Assembly (NCBI RefSeq): GCF_008642335.1
Contig: NZ_CP029191.1
Location: 930,001-994,000 of the forward strand
Reading direction: 5' to 3'
DNA length: 64,000 bases
Source of the DNA: Streptomyces venezuelae
Lineage (GTDB): Bacteria; Actinomycetota; Actinomycetes; Streptomycetales; Streptomycetaceae
The stretch's first letter is position 1. Every line of letters starts with the position of its first letter. The translations under genes were made by a program, and so were the position numbers. Positions 17,287 through 25,816 of the stretch are shown in pieces. The notes under the pieces are model-generated. The model was given only the letters and a program-made list of their open reading frames with translations, was not told the origin of the DNA and made no database searches.

Positions 17287-17318
17287 TTGTACGTTTCCTG
17301 TGAGACATTTATGTCTCA
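17287..17318 (+). promoter_or_regulatory. promoter with embedded palindromic operator ahead of MFS exporter
   Basis: TTGTAC (17287-17292) and TATGTC (17310-17315) are separated by 17 bases and form a sigma-70-type promoter. A perfect inverted repeat, TGAGACAT-TT-ATGTCTCA (17301-17318), covers the -10 box, so a bound dimer would block RNA polymerase. Its shape fits a TetR-family repressor site. No TetR gene is in the neighbourhood. Confidence 0.75.
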
Positions 17319-17342
17319 TTCGAAACTGAGGTGTTACCCCAC

Positions 17343-18863
17343 ATGACCCCGCAGCGTGATCCACGGCGCTGGGCCGTCCTCGCGATCCTCTCCGGCAGCC
17401 TCCTGCTGATCGCCATGGACACCACGATCCTGAACGTCGCCTTCCCCTCCCTCGTCGCCGATCTGCGGCCCAGCTCCGTGCAGCAGCTGTGGATCATCGA
17501 CGTCTACGCCCTCGTGCTCTCCGGCCTCCTCGTGACCGCGGGTGCGCTCGGCGACCGGTGGGGCCGCAAGCGGCTGCTCCTGATCGGCTTCGGCGTCTTC
17601 GCCGCCGCCTCGCTGCTCGCCGTCTTCGCGACCGCCGCGTGGCAGGTCATCGCGGCCCGCGCGCTGCTCGGCGCCGGCGGCGCGACGATCATGCCGGCCA
17701 CCCTGTCGATCCTGCGGGCGGTCTTCACCGACGCCCGCGAGCGCGCCCTCGCCTACGCGGTGTGGTCGGCCGTCTTCGGCGGCGGCATGGCGCTCGGTCC
17801 CGTCGTCGGCGGTCTCCTCGTCGAGCACAACGGCTGGCAGTCGGCGTTCCTGGTCAACATCCCGGTCGCGCTGGTGATCATCGCGCTCGGCCTGTGGATC
17901 CTGCCCGAGTCCCGGCAGCCCCGCGAGGGCCGCTGGGACTGGTGGGGCGTCGGCCAGTCCGTCGTCGGCATGCTCGCCCTCGCGGGCGGCATCAAGCAGC
18001 TCGGCAAGGGCGGCCCCGCCGACCCCGTCGCCTGGGCGCTCCTCGCCGTCGCCGCGGTGACCCTCACGGTCTTCGTACGCCGCCAGCTGCGCCTGACCCA
18101 CCCGCTGCTGCGGGTACGCCTCTTCGCGTCCCGGCCCTTCGCCATCGCCGCTGCCTCGATCTTCCTCGGCATGATCGCGCTGGGCTCGGCGCTGTTCCTG
18201 ATCACCCAGTGGTTCCAGTACGGCGAGGGCTACAGCCCTCTGGAAGCGGGCGTCCGCCTGCTGCCCGCGCCGCTCGGCCTGGTCCTGACCTCGCTGGTCA
18301 CCCCGGCGCTGATGCACCGCCTGCCGATCCGCCACGTCATGGGCGGCGGGCTGCTCCTGATGACGGCGGGGCTCTCCCTGCCGTGGCTGCTCCAGCTGTC
18401 CGGGCCGCTCGGCTACGGCGAGGTCGCCGTGGCGCTCGGCGTGCTCGGCTGCGGCGTCGGCATCGCGACGACCGCCGCGTCCGTGACGCTGATGGCCGCC
18501 ACCCCGGCCGAGGACGTCAGCGGCGCGGCGGCGGTCGAGGAGACCTGTTACGAGCTGGGCGCCGCGATGGGCGTGGCCGTGCTCGGCAGCGTCGCCACCG
18601 CGCTGTACCGCGTGAACCTGCCCGACCTGGGTCTCGCTGCGGACACCACGGCGTCCGTGCGCGACTCGATCGGCGAGGCGGCCCGGGTGGCGTCCGAGCT
18701 CACGGGCCCGGCCGGTGCCGATCTCCTTTCGCGGGCCGCCGGGGCGTTCACCTCCGGGATGACGCCGACGTTCCTGATGGCGGCCGCGCTGCCACTGGCC
18801 GCCGCGGCGCTCACCTGGGCGAAGATCCCGAAGAACCTGCGCCCGACGGAGGACGCGCACTGA
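17343..18863 (+). CDS. MFS exporter, DHA2 (EmrB/QacA, 14-TM) family
   Basis: The 506-residue integral membrane protein has about 14 transmembrane segments. It carries family motifs: an N-terminal D-x-T-I-L-N-V-A-F-P motif in TM1, motif A GALGDRWGRKRLLL after TM2, and the RALLGAGGATIMPATLSIL segment of TM4/5. DHA2 proteins expel drugs, dyes or biosynthetic products by proton antiport; the substrate is unknown. The ATG at 17343 is chosen because GAGGTG lies 9 bases upstream; the GTG at 17331 would overlap that site and add a rare TTA codon. Expression is probably controlled by the palindrome over its promoter. Confidence 0.9.
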   Translation: MTPQRDPRRWAVLAILSGSLLLIAMDTTILNVAFPSLVADLRPSSVQQLWIIDVYALVLSGLLVTAGALGDRWGRKRLLLIGFGVFAAASLLAVFATAAWQVIAARALLGAGGATIMPATLSILRAVFTDARERALAYAVWSAVFGGGMALGPVVGGLLVEHNGWQSAFLVNIPVALVIIALGLWILPESRQPREGRWDWWGVGQSVVGMLALAGGIKQLGKGGPADPVAWALLAVAAVTLTVFVRRQLRLTHPLLRVRLFASRPFAIAAASIFLGMIALGSALFLITQWFQYGEGYSPLEAGVRLLPAPLGLVLTSLVTPALMHRLPIRHVMGGGLLLMTAGLSLPWLLQLSGPLGYGEVAVALGVLGCGVGIATTAASVTLMAATPAEDVSGAAAVEETCYELGAAMGVAVLGSVATALYRVNLPDLGLAADTTASVRDSIGEAARVASELTGPAGADLLSRAAGAFTSGMTPTFLMAAALPLAAAALTWAKIPKNLRPTEDAH

Positions 18864-18978
18864 CCGGATGGACCGTGCGGCACAACTGGCAACAACCGCC
18901 CCCCAGTTCACCCCTATCATCTGTGGGTCTGTTCGAGAGCGACTCGGCAGTGATGCGCAGTGAGAGGACAACGGGGAA

Positions 18979-20292
18979 TTGAGTTCCATACGCAAGCGCG
19001 GCGCACGCAAGCGCCGCATGGCGATGGCCGGCGTGGGCGCCGCGGCGGCCGTCGTGGCGGGGCTCCAGCTGTCGCCCGCCGCCTTCGGCACCGGCGGCGA
19101 CGACGAGCCGGCCGCGGTGCACCCGGCCGCCGAGGCGGAGGACTTCGGCGCCACCCGCTCCGACGGCACGACGTTCGAGAACGGCGTCATGTCACTGAAG
19201 TCGACGCCCGTGGCCCGCTCCGCGGCGCCGTCGGGATCGTCCGGGCGTGCCGCGGCCGCCGCCCCGCACGGCACGGGCTGGCAGTCGGGCGGCGCGTCGA
19301 AGTACCTCACCACCGGCTACACCATCAAGTTCTACGACAAGAAGTCCGCGGACTGGCTGGCGCCGTACGTGAAGAAGTCCGCCGCCGACCTCCAGCGCGT
19401 CACGACGCTCCCGGTGAAGGTCGACACGCGGCCGGTCGGCTGGGACTACGTCCGGCCCAGGGGCGAGATCATCGTCGGTGTGCTGCACCGGCCCTGCGTC
19501 CCGCCCGCCGACGGGGGCTCGCAGGACTGGAAGGTGGTCCGTGACGGCTCCGGCAGCAAGAATTTGAGCTGCGGCTTCTACGCCTCGTCCCTCGCCGACA
19601 CGGTGACCAGCGGGCACGCGTACATCGACGACGAGTTCCTGACGTCGGCCGGCAAGCCCGCCCCGTCCATGGGTGAAACGTATTTCCGCAACCACATCAG
19701 CCACGAGCTCGGGCACACGATGGGCCTGGCGCACGCCAACCGCAGCGCGACCCGCGGCGACTGCGTCAAGGGGTCGGACTCCGGCCAGTTCCCCGTGATG
19801 TGCACGCCAACCAACGCGTACCAGGACAAGCGCGCGGGCACCTACGTCCAGCAGTACGACATGCAGGGCCTGCGTCACCTCGCGCGCGGCGGCGGCGCGG
19901 TGCCGCCCCCGCAGGGCAAGGTGACCGGTCTCGGCCGCAAGTGCCTCGACGTCAAGGGCGGCAAGGCGGCCAACGGCACGCAGATCCAGCTCTACACCTG
20001 CAACAGCGGTCCCGGGCAGTCCTGGATCCCGCAGCAGGACGGCACGATCCGCGCGCTCGGCAAGTGCCTGGACAACTACCGCAACCCGAGCACCAACGGC
20101 AACAAGATCTCCCTGTACGACTGCAACGGCGGCGCGGCCCAGCGCTGGAAGGTCAACGCCAAGGGCCAGATCGTGCACGTCGCGTCAGGCAAGGTCCTCG
20201 ACGTGAAGGGCGGCTCCACCGCCAACGGCACCAAGGTCCAGCTGTCCGCGGCGAACACGTACAAACGGCAGATCTGGGTCATGCCCAAGTAA
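18979..20292 (+). CDS. secreted metzincin-type zinc protease with ricin B lectin domain
   Basis: The 437-residue precursor has a basic n-region and hydrophobic signal (to ~36) and a ~65-residue linker or propeptide. The protease domain contains the zinc site HELGHTMGLAH (242-252) and a downstream Met (Met274 in FPVMCT) resembling the metzincin Met-turn, as in snapalysin-like small Streptomyces proteases. A ricin-type beta-trefoil (CBM13) spans ~313-437, with repeated CLDVKGGKAANGT / QxW-like units. The lectin part should bind polysaccharide and localise proteolysis. TTG at 18979 keeps the charged n-region; in-frame ATG codons 13 and 15 codons later are alternatives. Confidence 0.85.
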   Translation: MSSIRKRGARKRRMAMAGVGAAAAVVAGLQLSPAAFGTGGDDEPAAVHPAAEAEDFGATRSDGTTFENGVMSLKSTPVARSAAPSGSSGRAAAAAPHGTGWQSGGASKYLTTGYTIKFYDKKSADWLAPYVKKSAADLQRVTTLPVKVDTRPVGWDYVRPRGEIIVGVLHRPCVPPADGGSQDWKVVRDGSGSKNLSCGFYASSLADTVTSGHAYIDDEFLTSAGKPAPSMGETYFRNHISHELGHTMGLAHANRSATRGDCVKGSDSGQFPVMCTPTNAYQDKRAGTYVQQYDMQGLRHLARGGGAVPPPQGKVTGLGRKCLDVKGGKAANGTQIQLYTCNSGPGQSWIPQQDGTIRALGKCLDNYRNPSTNGNKISLYDCNGGAAQRWKVNAKGQIVHVASGKVLDVKGGSTANGTKVQLSAANTYKRQIWVMPK

Positions 20293-20395
20293 CCCGCCGA
20301 TGGCGCATCCCGGTGGGCGGGCGCGTCCGCAGGCACGGCCCGAGCGGCTACAGTCACCTGCGATCACCCCCGCCCACCTGGGAGAACCTCGGACC

Positions 20396-20878
20396 ATGGC
20401 CGTCGACGAACTCGACACCCGCATCCTCCGGCTGCTGCTGGAGCAGCCCCGCACCAGCCTGCGCGAGTACGCCCGCGTCCTCGGTATCGCCCGCGGCACG
20501 CTCCAGGCCAGGCTCGACCGCATGGAGCGGGACGGCGTGATCACCGGCACGGGGCCCTTCCTCTCCCCCGCCGCGCTCGGTCACCCCGTGCTCGCCTTCG
20601 TCCACATCGAGGTCACGCAGGGGCACCTGGACGAGGTGGGGGACGCGCTCGCCGCCGTGCCGGAGATCATCGAGGCGCACTCGATCACGGGCGGCGGCGA
20701 CCTCCTGACCCGCGTCGCGGCCCGCGACAACGGGCACCTGGAGGACGTCGTGCAGCGGCTGATCAACCTGCCGGGGGTCGTGCGCACGCGGACGGAGATG
20801 GCGCTGCGGGAGCGGGTGCCGCACCGGCTGCTCCCGCTGGTCGAGTCGGTCGGCAGGTCCGTCGGCGGACAGGCTTGA
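20396..20878 (+). CDS. Lrp/AsnC-family transcriptional regulator
   Basis: The 160-residue protein has an N-terminal helix-turn-helix (DELDTRILRLLLEQPRTSLREYARVLGIARGTLQARLDRMERDG) and a C-terminal RAM/AsnC ligand-binding domain including the GGGDLLTRVAARD and LPGVVRTRTEMAL segments. ATG start at 20396. It is followed almost without gap by a HAD hydrolase gene, which may share its transcript. The ligand is unknown; members sense amino acids or related metabolites. Confidence 0.88.
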   Translation: MAVDELDTRILRLLLEQPRTSLREYARVLGIARGTLQARLDRMERDGVITGTGPFLSPAALGHPVLAFVHIEVTQGHLDEVGDALAAVPEIIEAHSITGGGDLLTRVAARDNGHLEDVVQRLINLPGVVRTRTEMALRERVPHRLLPLVESVGRSVGGQA

Positions 20879-20892
20879 CCTGGCTGTTTGGC

Positions 20893-21597
20893 ATGCTGGG
20901 GGCCGTGAGCACCTTCGGCAGGACCGCGGTCGTCCTCGACCTCGACGGCACCCTCGTGGACAGCGAACCCAACTACTACGAAGCGTCGCGGGCCCTGCTC
21001 GCCGACCGCACGGGCCGGGAGTACACCTGGGCCGACAACGAGCAGTACGTCGGCATCAGCTCCCACGAGACGCTCGCGCTCTGGCGGCGGGAGTACGGGA
21101 TAGCGGCATCCGTGGCGGAGCTGCTCGCCGACCTCGACCGCCGCTATCTGGCGCTCGCCCGCGCCCGGACCCCCGTCTACCCGGAGATGCGCAAGCTCGT
21201 CGAGCGGCTGCACGACGCGGGAGTGCCGATGGCGGTGGCGTCCGGTTCCTCGCGCGCGGCCATCGGGGCGATCCTGGCCGGCACGGGCCTGGACGCCCTG
21301 CTGACGACGTTCGTCTCCGCCGAGGAGGTGCCGCGCGGCAAGCCCGCGCCGGACGTGTTCCTCGCGGCGGCCGCGCTGCTCGGCGCGGAGCCCGCGGACT
21401 GCGTGGTCTTCGAGGACGCGGCGCCGGGTGCCGCGGCGGCGCACGCGGCGGGTATGCGGTGCGTCGCGATCCCGTACGTCGCCGCCCACGCGGACGACCC
21501 GGCCTTCGCGGACGCGGAGCTGCTGTTCCGGGGCGGACAGCGGGAGTTCACGGCGCAGGCCGCGCTGGACGTGCTGGCGGAGGGCCGCGACCGCTGA
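20893..21597 (+). CDS. HAD-superfamily phosphatase (beta-phosphoglucomutase/GPP-like)
   Basis: About 234 residues with subclass I HAD motifs: nucleophile DLDGT near the N-terminus, a four-helix cap, the motif II Ser in VASGSSRAA, motif III Lys in RGKPAPDVF and the acidic motif IV FEDAAPG. The sequence resembles sugar-phosphate phosphatases and beta-phosphoglucomutase-like enzymes; substrate not assigned. The start is uncertain: TTG at 20875 (overlapping the Lrp stop as TTGA), ATG at 20893 or GTG at 20905 are all in frame and none has a strong ribosome site. Confidence 0.8.
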   Translation: MLGAVSTFGRTAVVLDLDGTLVDSEPNYYEASRALLADRTGREYTWADNEQYVGISSHETLALWRREYGIAASVAELLADLDRRYLALARARTPVYPEMRKLVERLHDAGVPMAVASGSSRAAIGAILAGTGLDALLTTFVSAEEVPRGKPAPDVFLAAAALLGAEPADCVVFEDAAPGAAAAHAAGMRCVAIPYVAAHADDPAFADAELLFRGGQREFTAQAALDVLAEGRDR

Positions 21598-21606
21598 GAA
21601 CCGCTC

Positions 21607-21632
21607 AGAGCCTGTGTCATGGCACAGGCTCT
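21607..21632. terminator. bidirectional terminator hairpin
   Basis: AGAGCCTGTG (21607-21616) and CACAGGCTCT (21623-21632) form a perfect 10-bp stem with a 6-base loop in the 34-base gap between the convergent HAD and PAP2 genes. Its right arm touches the PAP2 stop codon, so it can end transcripts from both sides. Confidence 0.75.
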
Positions 21633-22993
21633 CAGACCAGCTCGGGCTGGGGCTCCGGTTCGGCGGGCACGGGCTTCGGCTCCCACAGCTTCGTCGTCCA
21701 CATGTAGCCCTGGACCACGGAGGCCATCGCGAGGATGAGCAGCGGTCCCGCCACCCACGGGTACTCGGCCATCTGCACCGGCAGATAGCGGTACGCCACC
21801 AGGAGCGCGGTGAACACGGCGGTGCCGTAGGCGACGAGCCGGACCGCCGACCGGTCCCAGCCGCGGTCGAACGAGCGCACCGCCGCGTCGATGGTGAAGG
21901 CGAACACGACGCCCGCGATGAGGTCCGCGCCGTAGTGGTAGCCGAAGCCCAGGGTGGCGCCGAGCGTCGCGACCAGCCAGAAGGTGCCCGCGTACCGGAG
22001 CCAGCGCGGCCCCTTGCGGGAGTGGATGAAGATCGCGGTGGCCCATGCCGTGTGCAGGCTGGGCATGCAGTTGCGCGGGGTGAACCCGTCGTACGGCATC
22101 GCGTGCGGGTCGGTGAGGGGCGGCGCCGTGTGCGGCCACAGCTCGGCGAGCGCCCACTGGCTGCCGCCGGTGCCGAAGGCCCCTTCCCCGTACGCGAAGA
22201 TCGGCCCGACCACCGGGAAGACCATGTAGATGGCCGGCCCGACCAGGCCGATGACCAGGAAGGTGCGCACCAGGTAGTGGCCGGGGAAGCGGCCCTCGGT
22301 GGCGACGTTGCGCAGCTGGTAGAGCGAGACGCAGACCGCGGCCACCGCGAGCTGGATGTAGACCCAGTCCAGGACGGTCGAGCCGACCGGCCCCGTCGCC
22401 TCGACCGCGCGGCCCACCAGCCACGACGGGTTGCCCAGTGCGTGGTCGGCGACGGCGACGTACGGGTCGAGGACCGTCGGGCGGGTCTTCGAGGTGATGA
22501 GCAGCCAGGCGTCCCCGGTCTTGCGCCCGGCCACGAGCAGCAGCCCCAGGCCGACGCCCTTCAGGAGAAGCACGCGTTCCGGCCCGGTGCGGCGGGTGAC
22601 GGCGATGACCCCGGTGCCCAGGATCACCCACAGCGCGCCGTTGCCGAACATCATGTCGGCGCCGACCGCGAGCCGCACCAGGAAGAACACGATGTCGATG
22701 CCGACGGCGACGCCGAAGGCGATGAACCGCTGCCGCCAGGTGAGCACGACCATCATCAGCGCCATGCTCGCGTACAGCAGCGGCCCCGACTTCGGCGCGA
22801 AGATCACCTCGCTCGCCTGGGCGGTGATCGGCCCCGGCAGGCCGTAGTGCCGCGAGGCGATCTCCAGCGCGACGAGGAACCCGAGGGTCACCACGCCCGC
22901 CGCGGTCCACAGCAGCACGCGGGGGCGGCGCAGGGCGGAGATCAGCTCGGTGCGGTCTTTGCGCGGAGATATCCGCGGTGCTTCAGATATCAA
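21632..22993 (-). CDS. PAP2-superfamily membrane phosphatase / inositol-phosphotransferase-like protein
   Basis: The 453-residue protein has about 10-12 membrane segments. The C-terminal half carries the PAP2 motifs in order: RNCMPSLHTAWA (phosphate-binding Ser-Leu-His) and GYHYGADLIAG (catalytic His and Asp), as in AUR1-like inositol-phosphoryl transferases and lipid phosphatases. The N-terminal half is a further membrane region without a recognised motif. The only start at the N-terminus is TTG at 22993 without a clear ribosome site, so the exact start is uncertain. It may act on undecaprenyl or inositol-lipid phosphates. Confidence 0.8.
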   Translation of the reverse strand: MISEAPRISPRKDRTELISALRRPRVLLWTAAGVVTLGFLVALEIASRHYGLPGPITAQASEVIFAPKSGPLLYASMALMMVVLTWRQRFIAFGVAVGIDIVFFLVRLAVGADMMFGNGALWVILGTGVIAVTRRTGPERVLLLKGVGLGLLLVAGRKTGDAWLLITSKTRPTVLDPYVAVADHALGNPSWLVGRAVEATGPVGSTVLDWVYIQLAVAAVCVSLYQLRNVATEGRFPGHYLVRTFLVIGLVGPAIYMVFPVVGPIFAYGEGAFGTGGSQWALAELWPHTAPPLTDPHAMPYDGFTPRNCMPSLHTAWATAIFIHSRKGPRWLRYAGTFWLVATLGATLGFGYHYGADLIAGVVFAFTIDAAVRSFDRGWDRSAVRLVAYGTAVFTALLVAYRYLPVQMAEYPWVAGPLLILAMASVVQGYMWTTKLWEPKPVPAEPEPQPELV

Positions 22994-23076
22994 TGGTCTG
23001 GCCGTTTGTTAGGTGCGTGGGCTGAAATAGTCCACTCTCGCCGGGGCCGGATCATGCTATCCGAGCACGGCTGCGG

Positions 23077-24486
23077 TCAGGCGGCTCCGGCCACCCGCTC
23101 CGGGGTGAGCAGCTCCGCGAGGCGCTCCGCGGGCAGCAGGCCCTTCTCGAGAACCAGTTCCGCGACGCCCCGGCCCGTGCTCAGGGCCTCCTGTGCGATC
23201 TCGGTGGCCGCGGTGTACCCGATGTGCGGGTTGAGCGCCGTGACCAGGCCGATGGAGGTCTCCACCGAGGCGCGCAGCACCTCCGTGTTGGCGGTGATGC
23301 CCGTCACGCACCGCTCGGCGAGCGTCAGGCAGGCGGCGCGCAGCGAGGTGATGCTCTTGGCGAGCGAGTGCAGGATGACCGGCTCGAACGCGTTGAGCTG
23401 GAGCTGACCCGCCTCGGCGGCCATCGTGATGGTGACGTCGTTGCCGATCACCTCGAAGGCGACCTGGTTGACGACCTCGGGGATGACCGGGTTGACCTTG
23501 CCGGGCATGATGCTGGATCCGGCCTGCACGGGCGGCAGATTGATCTCGTTGAGCCCCGCGCGCGGGCCGGACGAAAGAAGCCGCAGGTCGTTGCAGCTCT
23601 TGGAGAGCTTGACGGCGATCCGCTTCAGGACGCCGGACAGGTGCACGAAGGCGCCGCAGTCCTGGGTCGCCTCGACCAGGTTGGCGGCGGTCACCAGCGG
23701 CATGCCGGTGATCTCGGCGAGGTGCCGGCGGGCCGTCTCGGCGTACCCGGCGGGGGCGTTGAGTCCCGTACCGATGGCGGTGGCGCCGAGGTTGATCTCG
23801 TGGATGAGCTCGACGGCCTCGGCGAGCCGCGCGCGGTCCTCGTCGATCATCACGGCGTACGCGGAGAACTCCTGGCCGAGCGTCATCGGCACGGCGTCCT
23901 GGAGCTGGGTGCGCCCCATCTTCAGGACGTCGCGGAACTCCAGCGCCTTGGCTGCGAACGCGTCCTGCACGACCGCCATGGCGCGCAGCAGTCCGTGCAC
24001 GGCGCTGACGGTCGCGACCTTCACGGCGGTCGGATACACGTCATTGGTGGACTGGCTGAGGTTGACGTCCTCGTTGGGGTGCAGGTGCTCGTACGCGCCC
24101 TTGGGGTGCCCGAGGAGCTCCAGCGCCCGGTTGGCGACGACCTCGTTGGCGTTCATGTTGGTGGAGGTACCGGCGCCGCCCTGGATGACGTCGACGACGA
24201 ACTGATCGTGCAGGCGCCCCGAGCGGATCTCCCGGCACGCGGCCGCGATCGCATCGGCCTTCACCTTCGGAAGCAGACCCAGCTCCTCGTTGGCCCGGGC
24301 CGCGGCCTCCTTGACGGCGGCGAGCGCGTCGATGAGCTGCGGGTACACGGAGATGGGGATACCGGTGATGGGGAAGTTCTCCGTGGCCCTGAGGGAGTGA
24401 ATGCCCCAGTAGACATCGGCGGGAACGTCCCGCTCCCCGAGCAGATCGTGCTCGCGACGGAGGGCGGGGACGGGGACGGTGCTCAT
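23077..24486 (-). CDS. aspA: aspartate ammonia-lyase (aspartase)
   Basis: The 469-residue enzyme belongs to the fumarase/aspartase superfamily, with the signature GSSIMPGKVNP at 323-333 and the upstream conserved STNDVYPTA and GRTQLQDAVPMTLGQEF blocks. Aspartase converts L-aspartate to fumarate and ammonia. The conserved GGAGTSTNMNANEV region and the length distinguish it from argininosuccinate lyase; fumarase activity is less likely given its neighbour, an L-asparaginase gene 156 bases upstream on the same strand. Together they degrade asparagine to fumarate. ATG at 24486. Confidence 0.9.
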   Translation of the reverse strand: MSTVPVPALRREHDLLGERDVPADVYWGIHSLRATENFPITGIPISVYPQLIDALAAVKEAAARANEELGLLPKVKADAIAAACREIRSGRLHDQFVVDVIQGGAGTSTNMNANEVVANRALELLGHPKGAYEHLHPNEDVNLSQSTNDVYPTAVKVATVSAVHGLLRAMAVVQDAFAAKALEFRDVLKMGRTQLQDAVPMTLGQEFSAYAVMIDEDRARLAEAVELIHEINLGATAIGTGLNAPAGYAETARRHLAEITGMPLVTAANLVEATQDCGAFVHLSGVLKRIAVKLSKSCNDLRLLSSGPRAGLNEINLPPVQAGSSIMPGKVNPVIPEVVNQVAFEVIGNDVTITMAAEAGQLQLNAFEPVILHSLAKSITSLRAACLTLAERCVTGITANTEVLRASVETSIGLVTALNPHIGYTAATEIAQEALSTGRGVAELVLEKGLLPAERLAELLTPERVAGAA

Positions 24487-24576
24487 GATGCGGTACGTGT
24501 TTCTCTTCCGGGCGCGGGGGCGCCGTTTGGTTCTGTACGGGGGGGTGGGCGCCCTTAACTCTCTTCGCAGGCGGGA

Positions 24577-24634
24577 CAAGGCGCCGCCCAGGGGCGCGGG
24601 GAACTGCGCGACCAGCCACGTCCGGCCCGCAGAC
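24577..24634. repeat. common Streptomyces intergenic repeat
   Basis: The segment contains GGCGCGGGGAACTGCGCGAC followed by CAGCCACG and a downstream GC-rich arm, with a short GGCGCC/GGGGCGC hairpin at its left end. This sequence occurs in many copies in streptomycete intergenic DNA (recalled, not searched here). It sits between the asparaginase and aspartase genes and may affect read-through. Confidence 0.65.
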
Positions 24635-24642
24635 AAAAACAC

Positions 24643-25674
24643 TCAGGCGGCAGCGGCCTCGCCCCGGCCCACCCCCGCGGAACCGACGACATGGCGCAGG
24701 CAAGAAACCCGCTCCGCCGGCCCGGAAGCCGAGAGGAGCGCCGCAAGCACCGCACTCCGCCCCTGCCCCGCCCGCAACGTCCCCGTGAGCACCGCCCCCG
24801 CCGCCGCGAGGTCGACCGCACCGCCGTGCGTATAGATCTCGGTGACGGGCCCACCCTGAACACGCGTCGTGAGGGCCACCAGAACACCCCGCTCGATCGC
24901 CGCCGTGACGGCACCCACGAACTCGGGCGTCGCATTGCCCGCCCCCGTGGCGACGAGCACGATGCCCTGCGCACCCGCCGCGACGGCCGTCTCCACGAAC
25001 AGCGGATCCGCGTCCACGTGGTGCATGACCATGTCGATGCGCGGCAGCGTCGCGTCGGCCGGAGGCAGCGGCAGCGGCGCGGGCCGCTGCGGACGGCGCA
25101 GGATCGAGATCTTGCCGAAGCCGACCTTGCCGACGGGCGGCCCCGACGGATCGGCGAACGCGTCGGCGGCGAGGGTCTGCGTCTTCACCGTGCCGCGCGC
25201 CGCGTGCACCTTGCCGTCGAAGACGACCAGCACACCGAGGTCACGCACGGTCGCGGCGGTGAGCAGCGCGTCGTACAGGTTGCCGGGCCCGTCGCCGTCC
25301 TCGGCGCCGAGCGGCTTCTGCGCGCCGGTGAAGACGACCGGCCGGGGGTCGTCGTGGTACAGGTCGAGGAGGAAGGCGGACTCCTCCAGCGTGTCCGTGC
25401 CGTGCGTGACGACGATGCCGTCGACGCCGGGGTCGGCGAGGACCTCGTGCACGGTGCGCAGGAGGGTGAGCTGCTGGGCGGAGGTCAGACGCGGGCTGTT
25501 CACGTTGAACAGGTCGATGACCTCGGAGGTGATGTCCTGGGGTATCGCCGCCGTGGCGAGCACCTCGCGGCCGGGCGCGTCGGCGGCGAACCCGGTCCCC
25601 TGCCAACGGCTCGCGATCGTCCCGCCGGTGCTGATGACGACGATCCGTCGCGTCTGTCGCGTCTGTGCGTCCAC
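24643..25674 (-). CDS. ansA: L-asparaginase, type II-like cytosolic
   Basis: The 343-residue protein has both asparaginase signatures: VISTGGTIAS with the nucleophilic Thr19, and THGTDTLEE (90-98) with the Thr-Asp of the second catalytic triad. No signal peptide is seen with the chosen GTG at 25674, which has GGGAGG 9 bases upstream; a longer frame exists but begins inside the operator region. It hydrolyses L-asparagine to aspartate and ammonia, feeding the aspartase encoded next. Transcription starts in the divergent gap shared with the Lrp regulator. Confidence 0.9.
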   Translation of the reverse strand: MDAQTRQTRRIVVISTGGTIASRWQGTGFAADAPGREVLATAAIPQDITSEVIDLFNVNSPRLTSAQQLTLLRTVHEVLADPGVDGIVVTHGTDTLEESAFLLDLYHDDPRPVVFTGAQKPLGAEDGDGPGNLYDALLTAATVRDLGVLVVFDGKVHAARGTVKTQTLAADAFADPSGPPVGKVGFGKISILRRPQRPAPLPLPPADATLPRIDMVMHHVDADPLFVETAVAAGAQGIVLVATGAGNATPEFVGAVTAAIERGVLVALTTRVQGGPVTEIYTHGGAVDLAAAGAVLTGTLRAGQGRSAVLAALLSASGPAERVSCLRHVVGSAGVGRGEAAAA

Positions 25675-25751
25675 GTCCGTATGCCTCCCAGGGAACCCGA
25701 GGACCATCAGCCCCCTGAGTGGTGGGCAGCCTCGCCGCAAGGATAGGTCGA

Positions 25752-25816
25752 ACATTGCGCAATGTGTTTGCCAAAATCGAAGGCTTGTGCAACATGCGTG
25801 GTAGATAATTGCGCCA
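25752..25816. promoter_or_regulatory. putative Lrp operator array, TTGYGCAA repeats
   Basis: A perfect 14-base palindrome at 25752-25765 is centred on TTGCGCAA (25755-25762). TTGTGCAA (25785-25792) and TTGCGCCA (25809-25816, reaching the regulator's start codon) follow with the same core, 30 and 24 bases apart. The sites lie between divergent ansA and the Lrp gene and fit cooperative binding by an Lrp octamer. Confidence 0.65.

Noticed and set aside
18953..18982. Nine-codon upstream ORF ending over the TTG start of the metalloprotease
   Set aside because: Too short to judge, no ribosome site, probably chance.
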